A DNA stretch of 64,000 bases from Prochlorococcus marinus XMU1408. Lineage in GTDB: Bacteria; Cyanobacteriota; Cyanobacteriia; PCC-6307; Cyanobiaceae. The notes under the pieces are model-generated. The model made no database searches. It saw only the letters and a list, made by a program, of their open reading frames with translations, and was not told the origin of the DNA. This document shows, piece by piece, positions 15,304-23,656 of this stretch. Location: contig NZ_QJUE01000005.1 in the NCBI RefSeq assembly GCF_003208055.1, positions 310,001 through 374,000 on the forward strand, read 5' to 3'. The position numbers and the translations under genes are program-made. Position 1 is the first letter of the stretch. Every line of letters starts with the position of its first letter.

Positions 15304-15933
15304 ATGAATTTAATAGCTAGTTATAGAAATAAAGGTTTTGAATCTGTTGCAGATGGTGTGATGTCATTTTTCGATCGTCGCACAGACTTGCATCGCAATG
15401 GAATCGCCTTCAATAGTGGGGCAAATAATGATTCAGAGCCTGCAAAAATTTCTACTGATATCAGCCTTGTAGCAATAGATCGAACTGATCCAGAATCATT
15501 TGCTTTGTCTGAAGTTATAATAAGAGGAGTCAATGCTGGCCTTCAAAAATACCTTCAAGAGCGACCACTTTTTAGCGAATGCGCTCCAGAAAAATCTCTC
15601 TTTGTTAATCCCATTTTTAACTTACAGCGTTATGCTCCTGGGGAAGGGTTTAAGAAATGGCACTGTGACTGGACTATTAGCGAAGAAGCAACCGAACCAG
15701 TTCATAGAGTTTTAGCCTGGATTCTGTATTGCAATGATGTTGATTCAGGAGGTACAGAATTTCACTGGCAGAAATATCATGAATCAGCTGAACGAGGAAA
15801 ACTGATTATCTTCCCTGCAGGACTCACACATATTCATAGAGGCAGAGTCAACAAAACTCAGCCAAAAACAATTGCAACGGGATGGATAAATGCTGGCTCT
15901 CAAGATTCATACATTTCTAGACTTGCTAGTTAG
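15304..15933 (+). CDS. 2OG-Fe(II) oxygenase-like (prolyl-4-hydroxylase type) protein
   Basis: 209 residues with the iron-binding triad of the 2-oxoglutarate/Fe(II) dioxygenase fold: His and Asp in KKWHCDWT (HxD), the distal His in THIHRGRV, and a Lys ten residues or so later (QPKTIATGW) in the place of the 2OG-binding basic residue. The middle YCNDVDSGGTEF and GKLIIFPAG segments are typical of prolyl-4-hydroxylase-like members, which are also common in marine phages. Substrate unknown. It stands alone between small orphan genes, so its origin by transfer is possible. Confidence 0.75.
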   Translation: MNLIASYRNKGFESVADGVMSFFDRRTDLHRNGIAFNSGANNDSEPAKISTDISLVAIDRTDPESFALSEVIIRGVNAGLQKYLQERPLFSECAPEKSLFVNPIFNLQRYAPGEGFKKWHCDWTISEEATEPVHRVLAWILYCNDVDSGGTEFHWQKYHESAERGKLIIFPAGLTHIHRGRVNKTQPKTIATGWINAGSQDSYISRLAS

Positions 15934-16121
15934 TAAATAAATTGATTTCAAAAATTCTCTCATCAAGAAAACTCAGTCAAATTTCAATTTTTACTTTAAA
16001 AAAACCAAGAATTCATATCTAAATTGATAATAATTTTTGAAGAAGCTTCAACAGATTGAGGATGTATTGTGTATTATCAAACCACGTTCAGCTCAACATG
16101 AGTCGCAGTTAGATTCAAGCC

Positions 16122-16169
16122 ATGGAACGGGGACTTGAACAAATTCATTTTTTTCAATGGCTGAACTAA
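16122..16169 (+). CDS. 15-codon upstream ORF overlapping the DUF4278 start
   Basis: ATG reading MERGLEQIHFFQWLN then TAA. It overlaps the first 13 bases of the DUF4278 gene in another frame, a layout that could regulate its translation. A second 4-codon ORF (MSRS) precedes it at 16110-16124. May be chance. The stretch 15934-16121 otherwise shows nothing. Confidence 0.3.
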   Translation: MERGLEQIHFFQWLN

Positions 16170-16297
16170 CTTACAGAGGGCTTAAATACAGTCAGGCCAA
16201 ATCTTCACCTAATTCTCAAGCAGTTCACTTGAAGTATTGCGGTCACGAGACAATGAGCAAGAGAATTCATGAAGCTATGAGAGCCGAAATGGGCTAA
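16157..16297 (+). CDS. DUF4278 small protein
   Basis: 46 residues starting MAELTYRGLKYSQ, the hallmark of DUF4278 (LTYRGxxY), a family found in many small cyanobacterial proteins; function unknown. The remainder (AVHLKYCGHETMSKRIHEAM) has Cys and His residues but no known site. The start is supported by the family pattern. It has a leader with short upstream ORFs. Confidence 0.7.
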   Translation: MAELTYRGLKYSQAKSSPNSQAVHLKYCGHETMSKRIHEAMRAEMG

Positions 16298-16521
16298 CAA
16301 CTTTTTAGCATCAAAAATCTTTATTCTTGCTAAGTCTAAATATAAATCAAAATAATATTTTAAAATGAGATTTATGTTTAGCGATTAAATATAACTTTTA
16401 TTTATAAACTTATTTTTAATCATTAACGAAATGTATGTCCAATCTTTATTCCTAGAATGAATCAATAATTACAGATTTAGGTTAATCAAGGATGTAAAGA
16501 TTATTTTTTAAAAACTTTAAC

Positions 16522-16731
16522 ATGCAATATGAGCCTGGAACAATTGATTGCCATGTTTTCATGGAGTGCAAAGAACAAATAGAAAAAATGCTACTTAGAT
16601 TGTACAAAATAGACAATACCGAGCATATTTGCGATCAACTTCAATCTGTTTACAAACAAATAGAAGGAATGCACGAGTTAAAAAAAATTAAACGTAAAAA
16701 AAACCTGCCTAATCAAGCTTTAATTAAATAA
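16522..16731 (+). CDS. 69-residue hypothetical protein
   Basis: Not recognised. Mainly helical and charged, with two Cys in the first third (DCHVFMECKEQIEKML) and one later (EHICDQL), followed by a very basic tail (KKIKRKKN). No signal peptide or membrane segment. It stands alone in an AT-rich area and is followed by the double-hairpin element at 16823. Confidence 0.5.
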   Translation: MQYEPGTIDCHVFMECKEQIEKMLLRLYKIDNTEHICDQLQSVYKQIEGMHELKKIKRKKNLPNQALIK

Positions 16732-16814
16732 TTTTTTAAATTATTTAAAAAATTGATTGATTTTTATTTTGGTATCAATTAAGTCTTAACTTTTTTAGGT
16801 TAATTACTTATAAC

Positions 16815-16900
16815 AGTTGTATCAGAAAACCCGTTCCAAAGTTTTCTGTAGGGAGGTCTCCACTACTGGGAAGGGTTTTGACCTCCCTCCCCATTTTCTA
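16815..16900 (+). ncRNA. candidate small RNA made of two adjacent hairpins
   Basis: Hairpin 1 pairs CAGAAAAC (16823-16830) with GTTTTCTG (16841-16848), loop CCGTTCCAAA. Hairpin 2 pairs GGGAGGTC (16851-16858) with GACCTCCC (16880-16887). The GC-rich stems stand out from the AT-rich surroundings; TATAAC at about 16810 could be a -10 box. No T tract follows, so a plain terminator is less likely. Picocyanobacteria have families of small RNAs (Yfr), but I cannot assign it to one. Confidence 0.5.
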
Positions 16901-16930
16901 AAATAAACAATAATTTATATTTTAAAAATA

Positions 16931-17137
16931 TTAATTAAACCCTAGCTTCAAAGTGCCCCAAAGATCAAAAGCACCAAATAAAAAAGCTATAAAAACCAAG
17001 TCCCAAGCCCTCTGCTTTATAGCCCAAGGAGCAAAAAATATCTCTCCAAGTCCATGGAGAGCTGCACCTACTCCCAAATGATCTAAAACCAGAAGGCCAT
17101 GAGAGAATAAAAACAATCCGCTAGCAAAATATCGCAA
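16931..17137 (-). CDS. 68-residue membrane protein of unknown function
   Basis: Two or three hydrophobic segments: FASGLFLFSHGLLVL, LGEIFFAPWAI and VFIAFLFGAFDLWGTL. The composition (LDHLGVGAALHGLGE, His and Gly in the first loop) looks like a genuine short integral membrane protein rather than a chance frame. No family recognised. Not obviously in an operon. Confidence 0.55.
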   Translation of the reverse strand: MRYFASGLFLFSHGLLVLDHLGVGAALHGLGEIFFAPWAIKQRAWDLVFIAFLFGAFDLWGTLKLGFN

Positions 17138-17172
17138 AAATATATCGTAAGTTATGAGTTTAATTTTTTTTT

Positions 17173-17406
17173 ATGTTAGAAAAAGTTATCGCCGTCGCAG
17201 GAATAACTTTAAACATTTTAATCATTGCATCAACCATTACTTTTTTTTCTTTAAAATTTGATTTAGTCATAATTGAATCATATTTAATTGATTTAATTTA
17301 TAGTTATTTCATTCAATCTTATGTATCATTAATTGCTTTGTTAGCCAAATCAAACAATATATATCTGACAATTAGCAGTATATTTGACTACCTTTTATCC
17401 CACTAA
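17173..17406 (+). CDS. 77-residue hydrophobic ORF, doubtful
   Basis: Almost entirely hydrophobic (VAGITLNILIIASTITFFSL and so on), with the Ile/Leu/Phe/Ser-rich composition expected of translated AT-rich DNA. Two membrane segments could be drawn. No ribosome-binding site stands out and no family is recognised; it may not be a gene. Confidence 0.3.
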   Translation: MLEKVIAVAGITLNILIIASTITFFSLKFDLVIIESYLIDLIYSYFIQSYVSLIALLAKSNNIYLTISSIFDYLLSH

Positions 17407-17492
17407 AAAAGAAGATAATTCCAAAAAAATGAATGAATTAATACAATCACAAATATTTATTCCAGTAATCTCTCAAACAAATACAGTTTTCG

Positions 17493-18002
17493 ATGGAACT
17501 CAATTTTATACCCGTTAATATATTTCGAGAGACTCCTGAGGTAACATTTTTAGATGCCAGTGTTAAAAACTCAAATGGCAGTGATGTTGTTATTCATAGA
17601 GGCGGAGCAACCTCACCACCTGATCTAAATGGCTTTGAGCAATATTATGTTCACCATCATCAAATAGACAATAATCTGGTGCTGGAGGGAGACAGAACTT
17701 TCACACTTCTAAATCCTGCTTGGGACGAACCTCATCACATAATCTATCTCCACAGATTTATGGGTGCACTACAAATTCCAATAGGCACATTTCACAGATC
17801 AATATCTGGAAAAGATGGAAGTATCGTTATCAACCAGGCAATTAGAGATGAACGATTTGAACCTTCCACCGAATTTGATCCAATAAGCATTGAAAAAAGA
17901 CCTGATCTAAAAAAAGCAAAATCTATAGATCCTATTATTTGGTTATGGAAAGATGGAAAAATTAAAAGAATAAAAGATTCATTATTTTTGAAGGTAGCTT
18001 AA
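17493..18002 (+). CDS. cupin-like hypothetical protein
   Basis: 169 residues. The middle part has the look of a double-stranded beta-helix: YYVHHHQIDNNLVLEGDRTFTLL, then HHIIYLHRFMGALQIPIGTFHRS, with His residues in places where cupins bind metal. The C-terminal third is charged and ends basic. No pathway or family can be named. It stands alone. Confidence 0.55.
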   Translation: MELNFIPVNIFRETPEVTFLDASVKNSNGSDVVIHRGGATSPPDLNGFEQYYVHHHQIDNNLVLEGDRTFTLLNPAWDEPHHIIYLHRFMGALQIPIGTFHRSISGKDGSIVINQAIRDERFEPSTEFDPISIEKRPDLKKAKSIDPIIWLWKDGKIKRIKDSLFLKVA

Positions 18003-18048
18003 CTAATTTTAAATTCTAATTTAAATAAATTTATCATAAAAAATATTT

Positions 18049-18159
18049 CTAAAAAATATTTATTTTTGATGCTAATCCTAAGACGAAGACAAATAATAAA
18101 GCTGACATAGCTATTCTCCCATGCAATATCTCAGTCCTACTTAGTCTCTCAAAAGACAT
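18049..18159 (-). CDS. hli: high-light-inducible protein (very short Hli)
   Basis: 36 residues: MSFERLSRTE then ILHGRIAMSALLFVF and a short end. The ERxNHGRxAM-type chlorophyll-binding helix of the Hli/CAB-like family is seen as E-x2-HGRIAM. Hli proteins bind chlorophyll and carotenoid in the thylakoid and protect the photosystems under stress. This one is shorter than usual Hlis and has only the helix with hardly any N-terminal extension. It was found by reading the minus strand of an otherwise empty 500-base gap. Confidence 0.8.
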   Translation of the reverse strand: MSFERLSRTEILHGRIAMSALLFVFVLGLASKINIF

Positions 18160-18365
18160 ATATTTAAATAATACAAATTATTTATAACAGACTAAAAATA
18201 TCAAGCAAGTATCAAAGAATTCTTTTTATTATTAACAAAAAGCAATTAGTATTATTAGTAACATTTATAAAAATAAAAGTTTTTAATCCTAAAAGTTATT
18301 GTATCTATCACAACAGACTAAAAATCATTTAACCAAAGATTATATATTTAATGATTAAGCAATAG

Positions 18366-18509
18366 ATGAGTCCAATCTTCAAATGTCTTGGCTGTGGACA
18401 AAATATCGAAAGGTCAACAAAAACTTTTTGGAAAAAGAAAGGTCATATTCTGTGCTCTACTTGTCAAGACAAAATAGAAAGAGAAACTTCTTTTACGCAA
18501 AAAAAATAG
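18366..18509 (+). CDS. 47-residue zinc-ribbon protein
   Basis: MSPIFKCLGCGQNIERSTKT followed by FWKKKGHILCSTCQDKIERE. Two CxxC knuckles (CLGC and CSTC) about 23 residues apart make a treble-clef or zinc-ribbon-like site. Function unknown; such tiny ribbons usually bind nucleic acid or a partner protein. It ends 3 bases from the end of urtE, which converges on it. The rest of 18003-18511 is AT-rich without further genes apart from the hli gene. Confidence 0.6.
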   Translation: MSPIFKCLGCGQNIERSTKTFWKKKGHILCSTCQDKIERETSFTQKK

Positions 18510-18511
18510 AC

Positions 18512-19219
18512 TTAAACACTAAGAAACTTTTCTACTACTGCTTTACTTAAATCACTAGTTGGACCATTAGCTACTATCCCACCACGTTGCATTGCATAAT
18601 AACGATCTGCTTGTCTAACAAAATGCAGATGTTGCTCTACCAATAGAACTCCAATACCAGTTTCCCGAATTATCCTTTTAACTGCTGACTCAATATCTTG
18701 AACGATATTAGGTTGTATACCTTCAGTTGGTTCATCAAGTAGAAGTAACTTCGGTTTTCCAAGTAATGCTCGCGCGATTGCAAGTTGTTGCTGTTGCCCT
18801 CCACTTAAATCTCCTCCTTTACGAGCTAGAAACTGTTTTAAAACTGGAAAAAGTTCATATACAAGTTCATCAATCTTATTATGCTTTGACAAGCCTCCTG
18901 GTAAAGCTTCCAATCCAAGTTGAAGATTTTCCTCTACGGTTAAATAAGGTATTATTTCTCGTCCTTGAGGGACATAAGCCATTCCAGACCTAGCTCTTTG
19001 ATGAGGAGGCTTTCTATTTACAAAATCTCCATTAAAAATAATCTCTCCACGCCGTGGAGTTAATAAACCAATTAAAGATTTTAGGAGAGTTGTTTTACCT
19101 ACACCATTTCGACCTATAAGACAAATCATCTCACCTTGATTGATATTCATATCAACATCTCGAAGGATATGACTCTCTCCATAGTAGGTGTTCAACCCTT
19201 TCACCTGAAGCATAGTCAT
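18512..19219 (-). CDS. urtE: urea ABC transporter ATPase UrtE
   Basis: Second ATPase of the high-affinity urea transporter, LivF-like. 235 residues: Walker A GRNGVGKTT, signature LSGGQQQQLAIARAL, Walker B LLLLDEPTEGIQP, switch His in LVEQH. Branched-chain-amino-acid-type ATPases share this pattern; the urea assignment comes from the order urtABCDE followed by urease genes. Its start overlaps the urtD stop by 4 bases. Confidence 0.95.
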   Translation of the reverse strand: MTMLQVKGLNTYYGESHILRDVDMNINQGEMICLIGRNGVGKTTLLKSLIGLLTPRRGEIIFNGDFVNRKPPHQRARSGMAYVPQGREIIPYLTVEENLQLGLEALPGGLSKHNKIDELVYELFPVLKQFLARKGGDLSGGQQQQLAIARALLGKPKLLLLDEPTEGIQPNIVQDIESAVKRIIRETGIGVLLVEQHLHFVRQADRYYAMQRGGIVANGPTSDLSKAVVEKFLSV

Positions 19220-19971
19220 TCTTCTTCCTCCTCAGACTTTCCTAAATAAACCTCTATCACTAGAGGATCTTTTTGTATTTCGCTCATAGATCCCTCTTTC
19301 AATACATGTCCTTGATGTAAAACACTAACAGGACAATCAAGTCTACGAATAAACTCCATATCATGATCAATGACTAAAACAGTATGATCGCCTGCTAAAG
19401 ATTTAAGAAGATCAGCTGTTAAATCTGTTTCTTCATCAGTCAAGCCAGCTACAGGTTCATCAACAAGTAAAAGATCAGGATCCTGTCCAACCAGCATCGC
19501 TATCTCAAGCCATTGTTTTTGACCGTGAGAGAGGGCTCCTGCCCTAATATTTGCTTTGGTTTGAAGGTTGACAATACTCATTAAGCGTTGAATTTCCTCT
19601 AAATTCTTAACCTTTAAACGAGTCAATAACAATGATAAAGGTGTTTTATTTCTACTAACTGCTAGAGCCAGATTTTCTTGTACTGATAAATTTTCAAAAA
19701 CCCTTGGACTTTGAAATTTCCTACCAATCCCCTTACGCGCTATACGAAACTCTTTTTGACCAATCAAAGATTTTTCTTTAAAAATTACATCACCTTGCGT
19801 CGGCAATACTTTTCCAGTGATTACATCTAAAAATGTTGTTTTACCTGCACCATTAGGCCCAATAACTGCTCTGAGATCACCTTTATTTAAAACCAGATCA
19901 AGATCTCTTAGAGCAAGAAATCCTTCAAAACTAACTGAAATTTTTTTCAGCTCTAGTAATGGAGATGTCAT
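19216..19971 (-). CDS. urtD: urea ABC transporter ATPase UrtD
   Basis: First ATPase of the urea transporter, LivG-like. 251 residues: Walker A GPNGAGKTT, family segment IGRKFQSPRVFENLSVQENL, signature LSHGQKQWLEIAM, Walker B LLLVDEPVAGLTDEE, IDHDMEF with the switch His. The LSHGQKQWLEI variant is characteristic of UrtD. Overlaps the urtC stop by 4 bases, so the four genes urtBCDE are translated as a unit. Confidence 0.96.
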   Translation of the reverse strand: MTSPLLELKKISVSFEGFLALRDLDLVLNKGDLRAVIGPNGAGKTTFLDVITGKVLPTQGDVIFKEKSLIGQKEFRIARKGIGRKFQSPRVFENLSVQENLALAVSRNKTPLSLLLTRLKVKNLEEIQRLMSIVNLQTKANIRAGALSHGQKQWLEIAMLVGQDPDLLLVDEPVAGLTDEETDLTADLLKSLAGDHTVLVIDHDMEFIRRLDCPVSVLHQGHVLKEGSMSEIQKDPLVIEVYLGKSEEEEE

Positions 19972-21095
19972 GACTTAACCTCACCTTGTTCATTAATTTC
20001 AAGACTTGGATAAGTCTCCAGTTTTTTATTAATACCAATTAAGAAAAGTAATTTCCTTAGACCACCTTTTTTAATCCATCCTAAAACTCCTTCTGGTAGA
20101 GCAGTTACAACAAGAATAAACAATCCACCCTGAATAAACATCCAGCTGGCTGGCAATGCTTCACTAACTAAACTTTTTGCATAATTAATAAACACTGCAC
20201 CAAGGATTGCTCCTAGCAAAGTTCCTCTGCCCCCCACGGCAACCCAAATAACCATTTCTATAGAGAAAGGAACAGTCATAAACTGAGGTGAAACTATTCC
20301 AGATTGAACTGTATACAAAGCTCCTGAGATGCCAGCTAATCCACCTGCTATTGAGAAGATTATTGTTTTAAAAATTACTGGGTTATATCCAGTAAAACGA
20401 ACTCTTGGTTCATCATCTCTTATTCCAATGAGGATATTTCCGAATCTATCTCGAACAATCCACCTAGCAAAAAACCATGCAAGTATTACGAAAATCGCCG
20501 ATATCCAAAAGAACCATCTTTGCATAATTTCTGAACCTACCATTTGTCCAAAAAGTTGAGTCACATCTGTTTTTAAACCATTTGTTCCATTAATCAATTT
20601 CTGTTGTCCATTAAAAAAATTGAAAAAAACCAAAAGAGCTGCTTGTGTAAGAATTGAAAAATAAACACCTTTTATTCTATTTCTAAAAACTAAATAACCA
20701 AGAAGACCAGCGATTATTGCGGGAAGCAACCAAATGGAAATAAGAGTAAAAATTGAACTTTTAAAAGGTTCCCAGAAAAATGGAAGTTTTTCGACTCCAT
20801 ATAATCCAAAAAACTCTGGTATACCATTTGGAAATTCTCCTGAACTATTCAATTGGAGGAACATCGCGGCACAATATCCTCCTAAAGCAAAAAAGATTCC
20901 TTGACCTAAGCTCAACATGCCAGTAAATCCCCAAATCAAATCAACTCCAAGCGCAACTATTGCAAGAGATAGATATCTACCTAAGAGATTTAATCTAAAA
21001 ACAGGAAGAAATGAGGGTGTAGCAATAATTAAGGCAATAATTACCACCCAAATAGTTAAGTTAATCCAACTTTTTTTTGTAGAAAAAATATTCAT
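19968..21095 (-). CDS. urtC: urea ABC transporter permease UrtC
   Basis: LivM-type inner-membrane permease. 375 residues, around nine hydrophobic segments, with the family motif GFTGMLSLGQGIFFALGGY near residue 60 and the EAA-like region GIRDDEPRVRFTGYNP. Partner of UrtB. Located 3 bases after the urtB stop. Confidence 0.95.
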   Translation of the reverse strand: MNIFSTKKSWINLTIWVVIIALIIATPSFLPVFRLNLLGRYLSLAIVALGVDLIWGFTGMLSLGQGIFFALGGYCAAMFLQLNSSGEFPNGIPEFFGLYGVEKLPFFWEPFKSSIFTLISIWLLPAIIAGLLGYLVFRNRIKGVYFSILTQAALLVFFNFFNGQQKLINGTNGLKTDVTQLFGQMVGSEIMQRWFFWISAIFVILAWFFARWIVRDRFGNILIGIRDDEPRVRFTGYNPVIFKTIIFSIAGGLAGISGALYTVQSGIVSPQFMTVPFSIEMVIWVAVGGRGTLLGAILGAVFINYAKSLVSEALPASWMFIQGGLFILVVTALPEGVLGWIKKGGLRKLLFLIGINKKLETYPSLEINEQGEVKS

Positions 21096-21098
21096 AAA

Positions 21099-22256
21099 TC
21101 AAGACTCCACCATTCTTCCTTTTTGGGGGAACATCCCAGTTGGTCTAAATTGAAGGAATATGACTATTAGAGCAAATATCATTACTCTAGCCATGCTTGT
21201 TGTCGCGAAAAAATCGATTGTTGAATAAAGAGGCGATGGCATCTCAGGCCAAATGGTAAGTAGTCTTCCTGCTCCTATCAAGTCTGTCATTATTCCAATA
21301 GAGAAAGAAGCAAGCATTGTTCCTAATAAATTTCCTACTCCCCCAAGAACGACAACCATAAAACATCCCACAATATAATTCCCACCAACATTTGGCCCCA
21401 CTGAGCCAAGGAGTGAAACCGCCACTCCTGCGACACCAGCCAAACCAGAACCAATTCCAAAAGTAATAATATCTACTGTTTCTGTTGATATACCTAGACA
21501 ATCACTCATAGGTCTATTTTGAGTTACCGCTCGAATTCTCATTCCCCACGCTGTTTTATCAAGAAAGAAAATCACTACTAAAACAGATATTAAGGTAATA
21601 AGGATTATTAAAAGACGAGTTTTAGGGAACGTAATACCAACAAAATCAATTCCCCCTCTCATCCAAGAAGGAGCTGTAACATCAACATTTCTTGCGCTAG
21701 CGCGACTAAGTTTACTTACTAAAGACGATAGAATCCCTCCTGTTGCGACACCTAATAATGCTGAGAATCCCCAAGTTGAGGCCCTTATTAATTTACCTTT
21801 TGCACCCTGAAGTAAGTCATCCGAAATAAATAATGGTGCAAACAAGCCAAAGAAAAGTGCTATTACCAGTCCACTTCCATAGGCTAGGGGAACACTTCTG
21901 ACAAATTGTTGAAGTATGAGGCTAACTCCCCATGTCGCTAGAAGAGTTTCGAGCGGACTTCCATAGAGACGTCTAATTACTGTTCGTTCTAAAAGAATGC
22001 CAACTGTTCCACTAACTAAAAAAGCAATCCCAATAGCAACAATTACATATGAATCATAAAAAGGTTTTAAAAAAGAAACTTGTTTGAAAATTAATTGGGT
22101 TATGTATGTTGAATAAGCTCCAAGCATCATCAGTTCACCATGAGCCAGATTGATGACACCCATTAATCCAAAGACAATTGCCAGTCCCAGTGCTGCGACA
22201 AGCAAAACTGAGCCAATAGCAACGCCATTAAAGAGGCTTTCAAGAATAAGTTGCAC
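21099..22256 (-). CDS. urtB: urea ABC transporter permease UrtB
   Basis: LivH-type permease. 385 residues: N-terminal ALGLAIVFGLMGVINLAHGE, a central hydrophilic/hydrophobic insertion of about 60 residues (LFAPLFISDDLLQGAKGKLI onwards), and the C-terminal core RAVTQNRPMSDCLGI and VVLGGVGNLLGTMLAS. First gene after the urtA-urtB hairpin, so its expression probably depends on read-through from the urtA promoter. Confidence 0.95.
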   Translation of the reverse strand: MQLILESLFNGVAIGSVLLVAALGLAIVFGLMGVINLAHGELMMLGAYSTYITQLIFKQVSFLKPFYDSYVIVAIGIAFLVSGTVGILLERTVIRRLYGSPLETLLATWGVSLILQQFVRSVPLAYGSGLVIALFFGLFAPLFISDDLLQGAKGKLIRASTWGFSALLGVATGGILSSLVSKLSRASARNVDVTAPSWMRGGIDFVGITFPKTRLLIILITLISVLVVIFFLDKTAWGMRIRAVTQNRPMSDCLGISTETVDIITFGIGSGLAGVAGVAVSLLGSVGPNVGGNYIVGCFMVVVLGGVGNLLGTMLASFSIGIMTDLIGAGRLLTIWPEMPSPLYSTIDFFATTSMARVMIFALIVIFLQFRPTGMFPQKGRMVES

Positions 22257-22283
22257 TAACTTGGTTGATATTTTTAAAGAAAT

Positions 22284-22303
22284 AAGGAGCCCGCAGGCCC
22301 CTT
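22284..22303 (-). terminator. hairpin between urtA and urtB
   Basis: On the minus strand AAGGGGCC-TGCG-GGCTCCTT, an 8-bp stem with one G-U pair, followed by ATTTCTTT. A weak T tail suggests partial termination or 3'-end protection, which would give more UrtA binding protein than permease. Confidence 0.7.
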
Positions 22304-22333
22304 ACTAGATTCTATTTATAAGTCAAAAATGAA

Positions 22334-23611
22334 TCATAATCTGTATTTTTCACCTTTCTTAGGATCAGTCCAATCACAAGCATAACCTTTAGAACTTGGA
22401 TGTTTTTGGTTCCATGCTTGTGGTTCGACTACTCCTGTTTCTTCGAGAATTGTAAATCCACCTTCTGAGTTAATTTCACCGATTCTCACTGTTTGAGATA
22501 GATGATGATTAGGCATCACTTCTACTGGTCCTTGCGGAGCATCGAATGTCTGACCAACCAAAGCTTCTCTAACAGCATTGTCATCAAATGTGCCAGCGTC
22601 TTCTACTGCCTGCTTCCATAGATAAACCATGTTATAAGCAGATTCTTGAGGATCAGCGACAACACGATCGTTACCCCATCTCTTCTTAAAGCTCTTAGCA
22701 AATTTCTTAGAAGCTGGTGTATCAATAGACATCATGTAGTTCCAAGCACCATAATGGCCCTCAAGGAACTCAGGTCCAATAGTACTAATCTCTTCTTCCG
22801 CAATGGAGTAGTTCATTACGTAGTAACCATTAGAAGGAGTAATGCCTGCGTCCTGGATTTGCTTGAAGAAAGCAACGTTTTGGTCACCATTCAATGTGTT
22901 AATAATTATTCCTCCATTAGGAAGAGCAACTTTTATCTTGGAAATAATAGGTGCTACCTCTGTGTTACCCAAAGGAAGGTAATCTTCGCCAACAACTTTT
23001 CCGCCAAGTTGCTTAACTTGAGCTTTAGTAATTGTATTAGAAGTTCTTGGGAAAACATAATCAGAACCAACTAAGAAGAAATCTCCTCCAGCAGCTGGCG
23101 AGCGCTTGTACATGAAATCTGTAGCAGGCTCGGATTGCTGATTAGGAGTCGCTCCGGTGTAGAAAATATTATTTGAGCACTCTTGAGCTTCATATTGAAT
23201 TGGGTAGTAAAGGAATGCATCTTTAGATTCATAAACCGGAAGCATTGCCTTACGACTTGCAGATGTCCAGCCACCAAAAACGACTGGTACTCCATCCTGA
23301 TCAATTAACTTCTTAGACTTCTCAGCAAAAGTAGGCCAGTCAGAGGCACCATCTTCAACGATGTACTCAATTTTATAGCTTTTACCATCGACAGTTACAC
23401 CACCAGCTGCATTGATCTCCTCAATAGCCATTTTCTCTGTATCAACAAGAGTTGATTCGGAGATTGCCATTGTCCCTGATAGAGAATGGAGAATTCCAAC
23501 AGTTACGGTGTCATCAAAGTTGCCAGAGGAATCTGATCCACCACAAGCAGTTACAGTTACGGCCAATGAGGCAGTAGCTAAACCTGCAAAAATACGCTTT
23601 GAAAGCTTCAT
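22334..23611 (-). CDS. urtA: urea-binding lipoprotein UrtA
   Basis: Periplasmic urea receptor of the UrtABCDE transporter. 425 residues with a lipoprotein signal (lipobox VTAC, lipidated Cys23). Family segments TVGILHSLSGTMAISE, GGWTSASRKAMLPVYE, YPIQYEAQECSNNIFYTGA and the C-terminal WNQKHPSSKGYACDW are typical of UrtA rather than of amino-acid-binding homologues. First gene of the urt operon; a GTC-N8-TAC NtcA-like site and a -10 box lie upstream. Confidence 0.96.
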   Translation of the reverse strand: MKLSKRIFAGLATASLAVTVTACGGSDSSGNFDDTVTVGILHSLSGTMAISESTLVDTEKMAIEEINAAGGVTVDGKSYKIEYIVEDGASDWPTFAEKSKKLIDQDGVPVVFGGWTSASRKAMLPVYESKDAFLYYPIQYEAQECSNNIFYTGATPNQQSEPATDFMYKRSPAAGGDFFLVGSDYVFPRTSNTITKAQVKQLGGKVVGEDYLPLGNTEVAPIISKIKVALPNGGIIINTLNGDQNVAFFKQIQDAGITPSNGYYVMNYSIAEEEISTIGPEFLEGHYGAWNYMMSIDTPASKKFAKSFKKRWGNDRVVADPQESAYNMVYLWKQAVEDAGTFDDNAVREALVGQTFDAPQGPVEVMPNHHLSQTVRIGEINSEGGFTILEETGVVEPQAWNQKHPSSKGYACDWTDPKKGEKYRL

Positions 23612-23656
23612 GAATTACTAACTAAATTAGTTGGTTGCCCACCTTGGGGTCATCGA

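Noticed and set aside
5066-18511. CRISPR array or phage defence island in the accessory region
   Set aside because: No regularly spaced direct repeats, cas genes or nuclease/toxin modules are visible; repeats seen are coding tandem tracts or dyads.
23071-23304. 77-residue ORF inside urtA
   Set aside because: Shadow frame of a clearly coding gene.
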